Source: JAYPWI01 sp038135065 (GTDB lineage Bacteria > Actinomycetota > Acidimicrobiia > Acidimicrobiales > Poriferisodalaceae). From it: a stretch of DNA of 64,000 nt. Below are positions 1 to 8,309 of this stretch, one piece after another. Position 1 is the stretch's first letter; each line of letters opens with the position of its first letter. The position numbers and the translations under genes are program-made. Where the stretch lies: positions 56,245-120,244 of the forward strand of contig JAYPWI010000008.1 of NCBI GenBank assembly GCA_038135065.1, given 5' to 3'. The notes below the pieces were generated by a model. The model had not been told where the DNA came from, made no database searches, and worked only from the letters and a program-made list of their open reading frames with translations.

Positions 1-2
1 CT

Positions 3-779
3 GCGCCGGCAAACTTCTCCTTCCTGGCTCCCGCCTACGCCCACAAGTACGGGGTGAGCGACGAGGACATGAAGGAGGTGATGACCCGCATCGCCTGGAA
101 GAACCACCGCAACGGTGCCCTGAACCCACGAGCCCAGTTCCGCAAGGAAGTGGCCAAGGAGACGATCGCCTCGTCGCCTCTGGTCGCTGGTCCCCTCGGC
201 ATCTTCGACTGCTCGGGGGTGAGCGACGGGTCGGCGGCCGCCGTGATCGTGCGGGCCGAGGACGCCCACCGCTACACCGACAAGCCGCTGTACGTGAAGG
301 CCCTGGCCTTCGCTGCGGGGCCGGCAACCGGTGGCCTGGATCCGAGCTACGACTACACGACCTTCCGTGAGGTCGAGGCGTCAGCGGCCGAAGCGTACCG
401 ACAGGCTGGCATCACCGACCCCCGGGGCCAGATCGCCATGGCCGAGGTGCACGACTGCTTCACCCCGACCGAGCTGGTCTTGATGGAGGACCTCGGGTTC
501 GCGGAGCGCGGCTTGGGATGGAAGGAAGCGCTCGCCGGCACCTACGACCTCGACGGTGACCTTCCGGTCAACCCCGACGGCGGCCTCAAGAGCTTCGGGC
601 ATCCCATCGGGGCGTCGGGCCTCCGCATGCTCTTCGAGTGCTGGCTGCAGCTACGCGGCGAGGCCCCACCCGAACGCCAGATCGACACCGACAAAACCCT
701 CGGATTGACCCACAACCTGGGCGGTCGACCGGGCGCAGCAGTGTCCTTCGTGGCCGTCGTGGGTTCAGAACTGGGCTGA
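3..779 (+). CDS. Thiolase / acetyl-CoA acetyltransferase, SCP2-type, C-terminal part (5' truncated by window edge)
   Basis: The frame is open from the window's first bases and ends at a TGA, so the start lies outside. What is visible is the second half of a thiolase of the SCP2/lipid-transfer type, which cleaves 3-oxoacyl-CoA to a shortened acyl-CoA plus acetyl-CoA or propionyl-CoA. The family signatures are a HDCFT block followed by a GHPIGASG block (the catalytic His motif) and a final NLGG-RPG glycine turn. The N-terminal active-site Cys region is not in the window. The acyl-CoA dehydrogenase and hydratase genes that follow on the same strand fit a beta-oxidation-like pathway for lipid, steroid or isoprenoid side chains. 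Substrate cannot be read from sequence. Confidence 0.85.
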   Translation, partial: APANFSFLAPAYAHKYGVSDEDMKEVMTRIAWKNHRNGALNPRAQFRKEVAKETIASSPLVAGPLGIFDCSGVSDGSAAAVIVRAEDAHRYTDKPLYVKALAFAAGPATGGLDPSYDYTTFREVEASAAEAYRQAGITDPRGQIAMAEVHDCFTPTELVLMEDLGFAERGLGWKEALAGTYDLDGDLPVNPDGGLKSFGHPIGASGLRMLFECWLQLRGEAPPERQIDTDKTLGLTHNLGGRPGAAVSFVAVVGSELG

Positions 780-852
780 GCGTCCGAAGCGCCACCGAAA
801 CCTCCCACTGCTGCGACACGCATCCGCGTGCCGGGGTAGTTTTGAGGTCACC

Positions 853-2017
853 ATGCGCTTCACACCGACTGAGCTGACCGCCGAGGAATTGGCCCTGCAG
901 GCCGAGGTCCGCGAATTCCTCGCCGAGGAGCTCCCACCTGGATCACACACCCCTTGCCTGGGAATGGCCGCCCACAAGGACAAGGAGTTCTCGAAAAAGA
1001 TGGCCGCTCGGGGCTGGGTGGGTATGGCCCTTCCCACCCAGTGGGGCGGGAGCGACCGCAAGGCCGTCGACCGCTTCATCGTCGTGGAAGAGATGCTCCG
1101 GTGGGGGGCTCCCGTGGGCCACCACTGGGTCGCCGACCGCCAGACGGGCAACGTCATCCTGAAGTTCGGCAACGACGAGCAGCGGGAGCGCTTNNNNNNN
1201 NNNCTTCCTGCCGGCCATCTGCCGCGGAGAGTTGGGCTTCTCGATCGGGATGAGCGAACCCGACAGCGGGTCCGACCTCGCATCGGTATCCACCCGGGCC
1301 GAGCGGGCCGACGATGGCTGGCTCATCAACGGCACCAAGATCTGGACTTCGGGTGCTCACGAGAACGACTGGTTCGTGTGCCTGCTGCGCACCGCCCCCA
1401 TCGAGGACGGCAACAAGCACGCCGGCCTGACCCAGATGCTGATCGACCTCCGGTCCCCCGGCCTCGAAATCAGCCCCATCCCCTTCCTCGACGGCACCCA
1501 CCACTTCAACGAGGTGACCTTCAACGACGTCTTCGTCCCCGACGCCAACGTGCTGGGCGACCTGGGCATGGGCTGGCATCAGAACACCACCGAGATGGCC
1601 TACGAGCGGGGCGGGCCCGACCGCTGGCTGTCGCCCTTCTCCACCATCGAGCAACTCCTGCGCGAGCAGCAGGGCTCCGACATGGAACCTGCCATCCGCG
1701 ACTTCTTCGGAGAGATGATCGCCCGCTGGTGGGGTATCCGGAACCTGTCGTTGTCGGTGGCCAGGCTCATCGACCAAGGCGAGGCCCCCTCCGTGGAATC
1801 GTCGCTGGTCAAGGAGATGGGCACCCGCTTCGAGCAGGAAGTGATCGAGAAGCTGGTCCAACTCATCGACCTCGAGTACTCGCCCGACTCGGCGTCGATG
1901 TTCGAGCGGCTCCTGGCCGACTGCGTCGTCACCTTCCCCGGGAACACCATCCGGGGCGGCACGATCGAGATCCTGCGGTCCGTGGCCTCCAAAGGCCTCC
2001 AAGGCCTCGAAGTCTGA
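853..2017 (+). CDS. Acyl-CoA dehydrogenase, interrupted by a 10-N scaffold gap
   Basis: FAD-dependent alpha,beta-dehydrogenation of an acyl-CoA. The N-terminal helical domain precedes the gap. After it come the GMSEPDSGSD FAD/substrate motif, the middle beta domain with KIWTSGA, and a C-terminal helical domain ending in a GGTIEI block. The frame changes across the 10 N at 1194-1203. If the left end (ctt) and the right end (ctt) are treated as a 3-base overlap, the frame joins as ERF-LPAICRGE, giving 384 codons, a normal family length. The gene is therefore probably intact and the Ns an artefact. The next acyl-CoA dehydrogenase starts 11 bp downstream; such pairs often form heteromeric enzymes in actinobacterial steroid and isoprenoid catabolism (inference). 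Confidence 0.88.
1194..1203. other. Scaffold gap (10 N)
   Basis: Ten Ns inside an acyl-CoA dehydrogenase gene. The flanks share the trinucleotide ctt, and merging them restores an intact reading frame, so the true gap size is probably minus three. Confidence 0.9.
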
Positions 2018-2028
2018 AGGGGCGGATC

Positions 2029-3120
2029 ATGAGCATCACCGGATCGCCATACGTCGACGACCTCATCACCGAAACCGCCGATCGCCTTTTCGCCGACTCG
2101 TGCAGCCACGAGGCCGTGCAAGCGGCCGAGGCCAACGGGGGTGCCCCCGAGATCTGGGACGGTTTCGCCGAGACCGGTTTCCCCTGGATCTCGATCCCCG
2201 AGGAGCAGGGCGGCTCGGGGGGCAGCCTGCTCGATGCCCTCGAAGTCCTGCGGATTGTCGGGTACCACGCAGCCCCCATCCCTGCCGCCGAGACCGGCGT
2301 GCTCGGCGGGTGGCTGCTCGCCTCGTCGGGGCACGACCTTCCGGCCGGCGTGGTGACCGTGGTACCGCACACCAGCGGCACATCACTGACGGCCCACCTC
2401 GACGGCGACACCGTCACCCTCAACGGCGAAGCTCCCCGGGTGCCGTGGGCTCGATCAGCCGAGCGGATCGCCGCTCTCATCGAGGTGGACGGAGCGCCCA
2501 TGGTGGCGTCCATCGCGGCGGGCGACTGCTCCGTGGTGCCGATGACCAACATGGCCGGTGAACCCCGCGACACCGTCGTGTTCGACGGAGTTAGCGCCCC
2601 GGTTGCAGCAGCCGGTCCAGGGGTCGACGCCACTACGTTCCGCTTCAGGGGCGCCCTGTCGAGGGTTGCCCTGATGGCCGGGGCCATCGAGAAGATGAGC
2701 CAGCTCACGGTCACCTACACGAACGACCGGGTGCAGTTCGGTCGGCCGGTGGCCCGCTTCCAGGCCGTGCAGCAACATCTGGTGTGGGCTGCCCAAGACG
2801 CAGCCCTGGTCCGTATGGCTGCCGAATCAGCTGGCCGCGAGGCCGAACGGGGAGCCGGCCGGTTCGAGACGGCTGCTGCCAAGCTCCTGGCCAACCAGGC
2901 CGCTGCCCGAGCCACCAAAGCCTGCCACCAGGCCCACGGGGCAATGGGAATGACCCAGGAGTACGCCCTGCATCACCTGAGCCGCCGACTGTGGTCGTGG
3001 CGCAAGGAATACGGGTCCGACGCCGAATGGTCCCGCTGGCTGGGAGACGTGACGGTGGCCCAGGGAGCCGACGGCCTCTACCCGTTGGTGACCGGCGGCT
3101 CCGCGGCGCTGGCCTGTTGA
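2029..3120 (+). CDS. Acyl-CoA dehydrogenase, second member of a tandem pair
   Basis: Protein of 363 aa with the acyl-CoA dehydrogenase fold: a helical N-terminal domain, a middle beta domain that lacks a clear S-E-P-x-A-G-S-D motif, and a C-terminal helical domain with QFGRPVARFQAVQQHL, which matches the usual R-x-Q-FG-x-x-L-x-x-x-Q region, and an AHGAMGMTQEYALHHLSRRL block. The divergent middle domain is typical of the non-canonical subunit in paired actinobacterial dehydrogenases. The ATG follows a GGGGCGG stretch, and only 11 bp separate it from the preceding dehydrogenase, so they are probably cotranscribed. Substrate is unknown. Confidence 0.85.
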   Translation: MSITGSPYVDDLITETADRLFADSCSHEAVQAAEANGGAPEIWDGFAETGFPWISIPEEQGGSGGSLLDALEVLRIVGYHAAPIPAAETGVLGGWLLASSGHDLPAGVVTVVPHTSGTSLTAHLDGDTVTLNGEAPRVPWARSAERIAALIEVDGAPMVASIAAGDCSVVPMTNMAGEPRDTVVFDGVSAPVAAAGPGVDATTFRFRGALSRVALMAGAIEKMSQLTVTYTNDRVQFGRPVARFQAVQQHLVWAAQDAALVRMAAESAGREAERGAGRFETAAAKLLANQAAARATKACHQAHGAMGMTQEYALHHLSRRLWSWRKEYGSDAEWSRWLGDVTVAQGADGLYPLVTGGSAALAC

Positions 3121-3168
3121 CCCTGCCTTCCCCGGGCTGAATCGCCTGCGGTGTGCAAGGGTGACCCG

Positions 3169-4407
3169 ATGAGCTCTGCAGTTGCGTGGGAACTCCCCGA
3201 CGATGTCCAGGCCGTGGTCGAAGGCGTTGACGCCTTCACCCGAGCTGAGGTCATCCCTCGCTGGGAGGACAACCACGCCCTCCTCGACGACGTGCGGCAG
3301 CGTTACGACGAGACCGGCCGTTACAGCGACCAGGTGGTCGCCATCATCAACGAGATCCGCCAGGCGTCGGCCCGGGCCGGGTACTTCAACCTGGCCGTTC
3401 CGGCATCAATGGGTGGCGGCGGACTGGGTCACCTGGCCTACTACGCCGCCTGGGAGCGGATCTACCACCTGTGTGGTGGGGCCAATTGGCTGGGCCAGTT
3501 CACCATCGCCCACTGGGCCTTCGGCCCCAGCCGGGTGCTCGAAGCGGTCAGTGAGCGAGCGGCGACCGAGGTCGTCGCGCCGCTGATGGCCGGTGACGCC
3601 ATGATGTGCTTCGGCATGTCCGAACCCGATGCGGGGTCCGATGCGACCCGCATCCGGACCCGAGCAGTGCCCGACGGTGACGGGTGGCTGATCTCGGGGC
3701 GCAAGATCTGGACCACCCATGTCCCCATCGCCGAGTGGATGATCGTTCTCGCCGTCACCGATCCTGATCTGGCAGCCGCCCGCAAGGGCGGGATCAGCGC
3801 CTTTGTCGTGCCGACCGACGCACCGGGGTTCCAGGTGGAACGGATCGTCACCATGTGGGGTGAGCCCGGTGGGCCGGAAGCAGAATCCGTGTTCGACGAG
3901 GTACGAGTCGAGCCGTGGCAGCTGGTAGGGGAACTCCACCAGGGCTTCGCCATCGGCTTGTCCGGTGTCTCGTTGGGCCGCATCTACAACTCGGCCCGCT
4001 CGGTCGGCCTCGCCCGTTGGGCCCTGGAGCGAGCCGTCGACTACAGCCAGCAACGGGAGGCCTTCGGCCAGACCATCGCCTCGTATCAGGGGGTGAGCTT
4101 TCCCCTCGCCGACTGTGCGACCGAGATCCACGCAGCTCACCTGATGGGGCTCAACGCAGCACGGCTCCTCGACCAGGGCCACCGGGCCGTCAAGGAGTTG
4201 TCGATGGCCAAGGCCTACTCGGTCCAGGCCGGCCTGCGAGCCGTCGACCGGGCCATGCAGACACACGGGGCCATGGGCTTCACCAACGAACTGGGTTTGG
4301 CCGAGGCGTACCACACCATCAGGGTGATCAACGTGGCCGATGGCACCAACGAGATCCTGTCCCGGACCATCTTCGGTCGCATGGCCGGCGGCGACATGGA
4401 CCTCTAG
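3169..4407 (+). CDS. Acyl-CoA dehydrogenase
   Basis: About 412 aa. It carries the canonical FGMSEPDAGSD motif, the KIWTTH strand, the QREAFGQTIASYQGVSFPLAD helix and a C-terminal THGAMGFTNELGLAEAYHTIRV segment followed by GTNEI, where FAD from the neighbouring subunit is bound. The reading frame is open from a GTG at 3151, but the ATG at 3169 gives the better family-length N-terminus. It lies 48 bp after the preceding pair on the same strand. It should oxidise an acyl-CoA to the enoyl-CoA; the hydratase downstream would act next. Confidence 0.87.
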   Translation: MSSAVAWELPDDVQAVVEGVDAFTRAEVIPRWEDNHALLDDVRQRYDETGRYSDQVVAIINEIRQASARAGYFNLAVPASMGGGGLGHLAYYAAWERIYHLCGGANWLGQFTIAHWAFGPSRVLEAVSERAATEVVAPLMAGDAMMCFGMSEPDAGSDATRIRTRAVPDGDGWLISGRKIWTTHVPIAEWMIVLAVTDPDLAAARKGGISAFVVPTDAPGFQVERIVTMWGEPGGPEAESVFDEVRVEPWQLVGELHQGFAIGLSGVSLGRIYNSARSVGLARWALERAVDYSQQREAFGQTIASYQGVSFPLADCATEIHAAHLMGLNAARLLDQGHRAVKELSMAKAYSVQAGLRAVDRAMQTHGAMGFTNELGLAEAYHTIRVINVADGTNEILSRTIFGRMAGGDMDL

Positions 4408-4446
4408 GGACCGCCACGCCCTCCGTCATGGCCGACGGAGGGCAAG

Positions 4447-4452
4447 TACAGT
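4447..4452 (+). promoter_or_regulatory. -10 box (TACAGT) of a likely leaderless promoter
   Basis: TACAGT ends 6 nt before the ATG at 4459 and no Shine-Dalgarno sequence intervenes, so transcription would begin at or next to the start codon. Confidence 0.55.
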
Positions 4453-4458
4453 CGCCCC

Positions 4459-5262
4459 ATGGCTGAATTCGGGACCTACGGCGACCTCCACGTGACCCTC
4501 GGCGACGACTACGTCGCCACTGCGGAGATTCGGCGACCACCCAACAACTTCTTCGACCTCGACCTCATCGACGGCCTCGTTCAGGCCTTCGGCGACCTCG
4601 ACGACGAGGATGGCTGCCGAGCCATCGTGCTGTGCGCAGAGGGAAAGAACTTCTGCGCGGGAGCGCAGTTCGGCCAGGACGGCCGCCGGGGCGGCGACAT
4701 CGTCGCCACCAACCCTGACGGGAGCCCCCGACACCTCTACGACGCCGCCTTCGACCTGTTCTCCAAGAACAAGCCGGTGGTGGCTGCCATCCAAGGAGCC
4801 GCCGTGGGCGGCGGCCTCGGTGTCGCCTGCTTCGCCGACTTCCGAGTTGCTGCCCCCGAGGCCCGCTTCACGGCCAACTTCGCCCGCCTCGGATTCCATC
4901 AAGGCTTCGGCCTCACCGTCACCCTTCCCAACCTGGTCGGCCACCAGAAGGCCCTGGAGCTGTTGTACACAGGGGCCCGCATCAACGGTGAGGAGGCCGT
5001 GGCCTGTGGACTGGCCGATCGCCTCGCCCCCCTCGAAGGCCTGCGGGACGCCGCCCACGAGTTTGCGGTCGAGATCGCGACCTCGGCTCCCCTGGCCGTG
5101 GAGTCGATCCGAGCCACCATGCGCGGGCACCTCCCCGCAGCCATCAAGGCGGCCACCGACCACGAGAAGGCCGAACAGGACCGACTGCGCACGACTGCGG
5201 ACTGGAAGGAAGGGGTCAACGCCATGAACGAACGGCGCACCCCGAACTTCCAGCGTCGCTGA
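4459..5262 (+). CDS. Enoyl-CoA hydratase/isomerase family protein with altered catalytic site
   Basis: Crotonase-fold protein of 267 aa. Both oxyanion-hole segments are present: GKNFCAGAQF near residues 62-71 and GAAVGGGLG near 113-121. Of the two usual catalytic glutamates, the one in the QPE-type position is Asn140 (TANF) while the second, in the ALELL helix, is kept (Glu167). The enzyme may therefore be an isomerase, a hydrolase or a specialised hydratase rather than a standard enoyl-CoA hydratase. It has its own TANNNT box 6 nt upstream of the ATG, and the SDR gene starts 18 bp downstream after a GAAGGA ribosome site. Confidence 0.85.
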   Translation: MAEFGTYGDLHVTLGDDYVATAEIRRPPNNFFDLDLIDGLVQAFGDLDDEDGCRAIVLCAEGKNFCAGAQFGQDGRRGGDIVATNPDGSPRHLYDAAFDLFSKNKPVVAAIQGAAVGGGLGVACFADFRVAAPEARFTANFARLGFHQGFGLTVTLPNLVGHQKALELLYTGARINGEEAVACGLADRLAPLEGLRDAAHEFAVEIATSAPLAVESIRATMRGHLPAAIKAATDHEKAEQDRLRTTADWKEGVNAMNERRTPNFQRR

Positions 5263-5280
5263 TCGAAGGAAGGAACATCC

Positions 5281-6213
5281 ATGGGAGCACTTGACGGACG
5301 GATCATCGTCGTCACTGGCGCCGGTCGGGGGGTCGGACGGGCCCATGCCCTGCTGTTCGCAGCCGAGGGAGCGAAGGTGGTGGTGAACGACCTCGGAGGA
5401 GCTCAGGACGGCACCGGCGCCGACATGGGTCCCGCCGATGAGGTGGTGGCCGAGATCAGGGCTGCCGGGGGTGAGGCGGTGGCCAACGGCGACTCGGTGG
5501 CCGACTGGGAAGGCGCTCAACGGATCATCAACCAGGCGGTCGAGACCTATGGCGATCTCCACGGGGTGGTGAACAACGCCGGGATCCTGCGAGACCGGAT
5601 GCTGGTGAACATGACCGAGGAGGAATTCGACCTGGTCATCAACGTCCACCAGAAGGGCACCTTCCTGATGATGCGCCATGCGGCGGCGTACTGGCGGGAG
5701 CAGACCAAGGCCGGTCAGTCGGTGAGCGGTTCGATCGTCAACACCTCGTCCACGTCGGGACTCCACAGCAACCCGGGCCAGATCAACTACGGGGCCGCCA
5801 AGTCGGCCATCGCCACCATGTCGGTGATCGCAGCCCGAGAACTCGGCAGGTACGGGGTGAGGGTCAATGCCATCGCCCCCTCGGCCCGCACTCGGATGAC
5901 CCTCAACACGCCGGGCCTGGCCGACCGGATCGCTGCCCCAGAGGACGGTTCGTTCGACGTATGGGACCCGGCCAACATCTCACCCCTGGTGGGGTGGCTG
6001 CTCAGTGAGCAGTGCACGGCGACGGCGCAGGTGTACTGGGTGGGCGGCAACCGGGTCGCCCGCTTCCTCGAGTGGACCCCCATCGACAAGGCCGAGATCG
6101 ACGACATGTGGACGATCGACAGCATCGCCGAGGCCGTCGACGGGTGGGAGACCGCCCACCGGACGACCCGGACCTGGCAGGTGACCTCCGTCGACACTGG
6201 GGAGACATCATGA
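5281..6213 (+). CDS. SDR family oxidoreductase (3-hydroxyacyl-CoA dehydrogenase-like)
   Basis: Classical short-chain dehydrogenase of 310 aa, similar in layout to the dehydrogenase domain of peroxisomal multifunctional enzymes. Residues 11-18 hold the TGAGRGVG cofactor motif, followed by the VNDLGG acidic turn that favours NAD(H), then NNAGILRD, a catalytic Ser in NTSSTSG and the Y-x-x-x-K pair in NYGAAKSAI. A ribosome site (GAAGGA) lies 7-12 nt before the ATG. The stop overlaps the next ATG (ATGA), showing translational coupling to the acyl-CoA dehydrogenase. It probably oxidises a 3-hydroxyacyl-CoA in this pathway (inference). Confidence 0.87.
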   Translation: MGALDGRIIVVTGAGRGVGRAHALLFAAEGAKVVVNDLGGAQDGTGADMGPADEVVAEIRAAGGEAVANGDSVADWEGAQRIINQAVETYGDLHGVVNNAGILRDRMLVNMTEEEFDLVINVHQKGTFLMMRHAAAYWREQTKAGQSVSGSIVNTSSTSGLHSNPGQINYGAAKSAIATMSVIAARELGRYGVRVNAIAPSARTRMTLNTPGLADRIAAPEDGSFDVWDPANISPLVGWLLSEQCTATAQVYWVGGNRVARFLEWTPIDKAEIDDMWTIDSIAEAVDGWETAHRTTRTWQVTSVDTGETS

Positions 6214-7406
6214 CGGACCTGACCGACGACGGCATCCGGGCAGCCCTCGATGCCCTCCTCGAACGCCGCACCGCACACACCCGCCTCACCACCATGGGAG
6301 CGGGAAGCGACGACCTCGACGACGGGCGGAACTACCTGGCCGCCACGGTCAGTGGTGGATGGCACGTGCCGACCTGGCCGACCCAGTACGGCGGCAGGGA
6401 CGCGTCACCACAGGAGAATGCCCTGATCGGAAGGGTCCTGCGCGAGTACGTGGTACCCGATCTGTATCCCTTCGCCATCGGGCTGGGGATGGTCGGACCG
6501 GCTCTCTTGGCCCACGGAACCGACACACAGCGTGATGACTGGTTGCACGACATCGCGTCGGGAACCGAGATCTGGTGTCAGATGTTCTCCGAACCGGATG
6601 CCGGTTCGGACCTGGCGAATGTGTCGATGCGAGCCGTCCGGGACGGCGACGAATGGGTGCTCGAAGGCCAAAAGACGTGGACCAGTCGGGCCATGTGGGC
6701 GTCATGGGGTATCTGCCTCGCCCGAACCGACCCCGAGCAGCCCAAACACAAGGGCCTCACCATGTTCGCCCTCCGGATGGATCAACCCGGGGTCGACGTA
6801 CGCCCCCTCGGACAGATGAACGGCGACACCCACTTCAGCGAGGTGTTCGTCGAGGGCGCCAGGGTGACCGATGCCTGGCGAGTCGGCGACATCGGTGAGG
6901 GGTGGAGGGTGGCCATGACCATCCTGGCCCACGAGCGGGCCGGCGGCGCCGGCCGGGGTGGTGGCGACGGCGCGGCCCGGGCAGCCCGTCTCCCCACCTG
7001 GATCGCCGATCTGGTCGAATTGGGGGTCACCGATGACTCGGTACTCCGAGACACGATCATGGCCCAGCACGCCGTCGACCAGGCATCACGCTGGACGGGC
7101 CAGCGGGCCGCCGATCAGGCCCGAAGTGGATCAGGCCCCGGGCCCGCCGGGTCGGGCGCCAAGGTTCGATCGGTCGTCTCCTACAAGGGCCACGCCTACA
7201 CCACCAACCGGGCCGCTGGAGCCCACGGCATGCTGACCGAGGGCTTGGGGTACATCGAGACCATCACGGCCCCATCCATGTCGATCCGAGGTGGCACCGA
7301 CGAGATCCAGCGGAACATTCTGGGAGAACGGGTGCTGGGCCTCCCCGGCGAGCCTCGCCTCGACCGCGACGTGCCATGGAGCGAGAGCCGTCGCGGGGTG
7401 CTGTAG
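6210..7406 (+). CDS. Acyl-CoA dehydrogenase
   Basis: 398 aa, starting at the ATG that overlaps the preceding SDR stop (ATGA). It shows FSEPDAGSD, the KTWTSRAMWA strand, the QPGVDVRPLGQM-D-HFSEVF middle-domain signature shared with the dehydrogenases at 47293, 52770 and 56852, and a C-terminal RGGTDEIQRNILGERVLGLPGEP tail. The tail is the FAD-contacting element and is strongly shared among this paralogous group. A Gly-rich insertion (GGAGRGGGDG) sits between the middle and C-terminal domains. It closes the plus-strand operon; the convergent thioesterase ends 13 bp beyond it. Confidence 0.88.
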   Translation: MTDLTDDGIRAALDALLERRTAHTRLTTMGAGSDDLDDGRNYLAATVSGGWHVPTWPTQYGGRDASPQENALIGRVLREYVVPDLYPFAIGLGMVGPALLAHGTDTQRDDWLHDIASGTEIWCQMFSEPDAGSDLANVSMRAVRDGDEWVLEGQKTWTSRAMWASWGICLARTDPEQPKHKGLTMFALRMDQPGVDVRPLGQMNGDTHFSEVFVEGARVTDAWRVGDIGEGWRVAMTILAHERAGGAGRGGGDGAARAARLPTWIADLVELGVTDDSVLRDTIMAQHAVDQASRWTGQRAADQARSGSGPGPAGSGAKVRSVVSYKGHAYTTNRAAGAHGMLTEGLGYIETITAPSMSIRGGTDEIQRNILGERVLGLPGEPRLDRDVPWSESRRGVL

Positions 7407-7419
7407 CGCCATTGGGCAG

Positions 7420-8229
7420 TCAACGACGCTGCCGCAGCAGCACCTCCTGGGCAACCGAGGCCACATGGGTGCCATCCGCGGCGAAGAGATTGCCCACCGT
7501 CATGCCCCGGGAGCTGTTCAGTCCGTGGCAGTCCCACTGGTACAGGTGCCATTCGTTGGCCTTGATCGGTCGATGGAACCACATGGCGTGATCCAGCGAC
7601 GCCCCCATGAAGGCGTCGTTGTACTGCTCTCGGGGAACCTGCAGGGGATGGATCGAGCGGGCCGCGTTGAACTGGATGGTGTCCGACGTGAAGGCGACGC
7701 CGGCTAGATGCAGACGGGGGTCATCGGGCACGTCATCAACCAGCCGGACCCACCCCATCGATTGACCTGCGCCCGGATAGGACACCAGCGGGCGCCGTTC
7801 CATGATCCACGGCCAGTTGTCGGGTTCGAGCGGCCGCACATCTGCCGGATCGGGAGCCAGCGGCATCCGGGCCGTCTGGACCGCGGCGTCCTGCTCGAGG
7901 ACCTGGAAGGAGCAGGAAAGGTTCAGGATCGCTCCCCCGCTTTGGCGGGCCACCACCGAACGGGTGCAGAAGGATCGACCGTTGCGCAGACGGTCCACCT
8001 CGTAGCGAACCGGTTCGTTGAGCTGGCCACCCCGAATGAAGTAGGCGTGCAGGGAGTGGCACAGGTACTCCTCGCCCACCGTCTGCATTGCCGCCCAGAG
8101 ACCCTGAGCGATGACCTGACCCCCGTAGATTCGTCCCCAGTGATACCTCGGCGAGAGCCCCACCCAGGTATCGGGTCCGTGCTGTTCGAGGTGCATGACT
8201 TCGCCGAACGTGGTCGGTGACGTGGACAT
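7420..8229 (-). CDS. tesB: Acyl-CoA thioesterase II
   Basis: 269 aa with the double hot-dog arrangement of TesB. The N-terminal half carries W-G-R-I-Y-GG-Q-VIAQ, the family signature containing the conserved acidic/amide region, and L-H-AYF-I-R-GG. The C-terminal half carries ASLDHAMWFHRPI with the catalytic Asp and a closing S-SRGMT-GN-F segment. TesB hydrolyses acyl-CoA to free acid and CoA and often serves as a release valve when degradation intermediates accumulate. It lies convergent to the acyl-CoA dehydrogenase operon. The start is supported by a TAGGCT box 6 nt upstream of the ATG. Confidence 0.92.
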   Translation of the reverse strand: MSTSPTTFGEVMHLEQHGPDTWVGLSPRYHWGRIYGGQVIAQGLWAAMQTVGEEYLCHSLHAYFIRGGQLNEPVRYEVDRLRNGRSFCTRSVVARQSGGAILNLSCSFQVLEQDAAVQTARMPLAPDPADVRPLEPDNWPWIMERRPLVSYPGAGQSMGWVRLVDDVPDDPRLHLAGVAFTSDTIQFNAARSIHPLQVPREQYNDAFMGASLDHAMWFHRPIKANEWHLYQWDCHGLNSSRGMTVGNLFAADGTHVASVAQEVLLRQRR

Positions 8230-8235
8230 GTGCCA

Positions 8236-8241
8236 AGCCTA
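8236..8241 (-). promoter_or_regulatory. -10 box (TAGGCT) of a likely leaderless promoter for tesB
   Basis: TAGGCT on the minus strand ends 6 nt before the tesB ATG at 8229. No ribosome site is visible. Confidence 0.55.
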
Positions 8242-8309
8242 GGAGGCCACACCCGCGGTCCTCGCCAGTTCGGCGGGCCGAGACGGTGTGAATACGCGAC
8301 AATTCCCCT

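Noticed and set aside
853..3120. A single 755-residue fusion of two dehydrogenases
   Set aside because: It arises only because the 10-N placeholder shifts the frame; joining the flanks by their shared ctt gives two separate genes.
4426..5766. 446-codon minus-strand open frame
   Set aside because: Lies opposite the crotonase and SDR genes, which have clear motifs; this frame has none.
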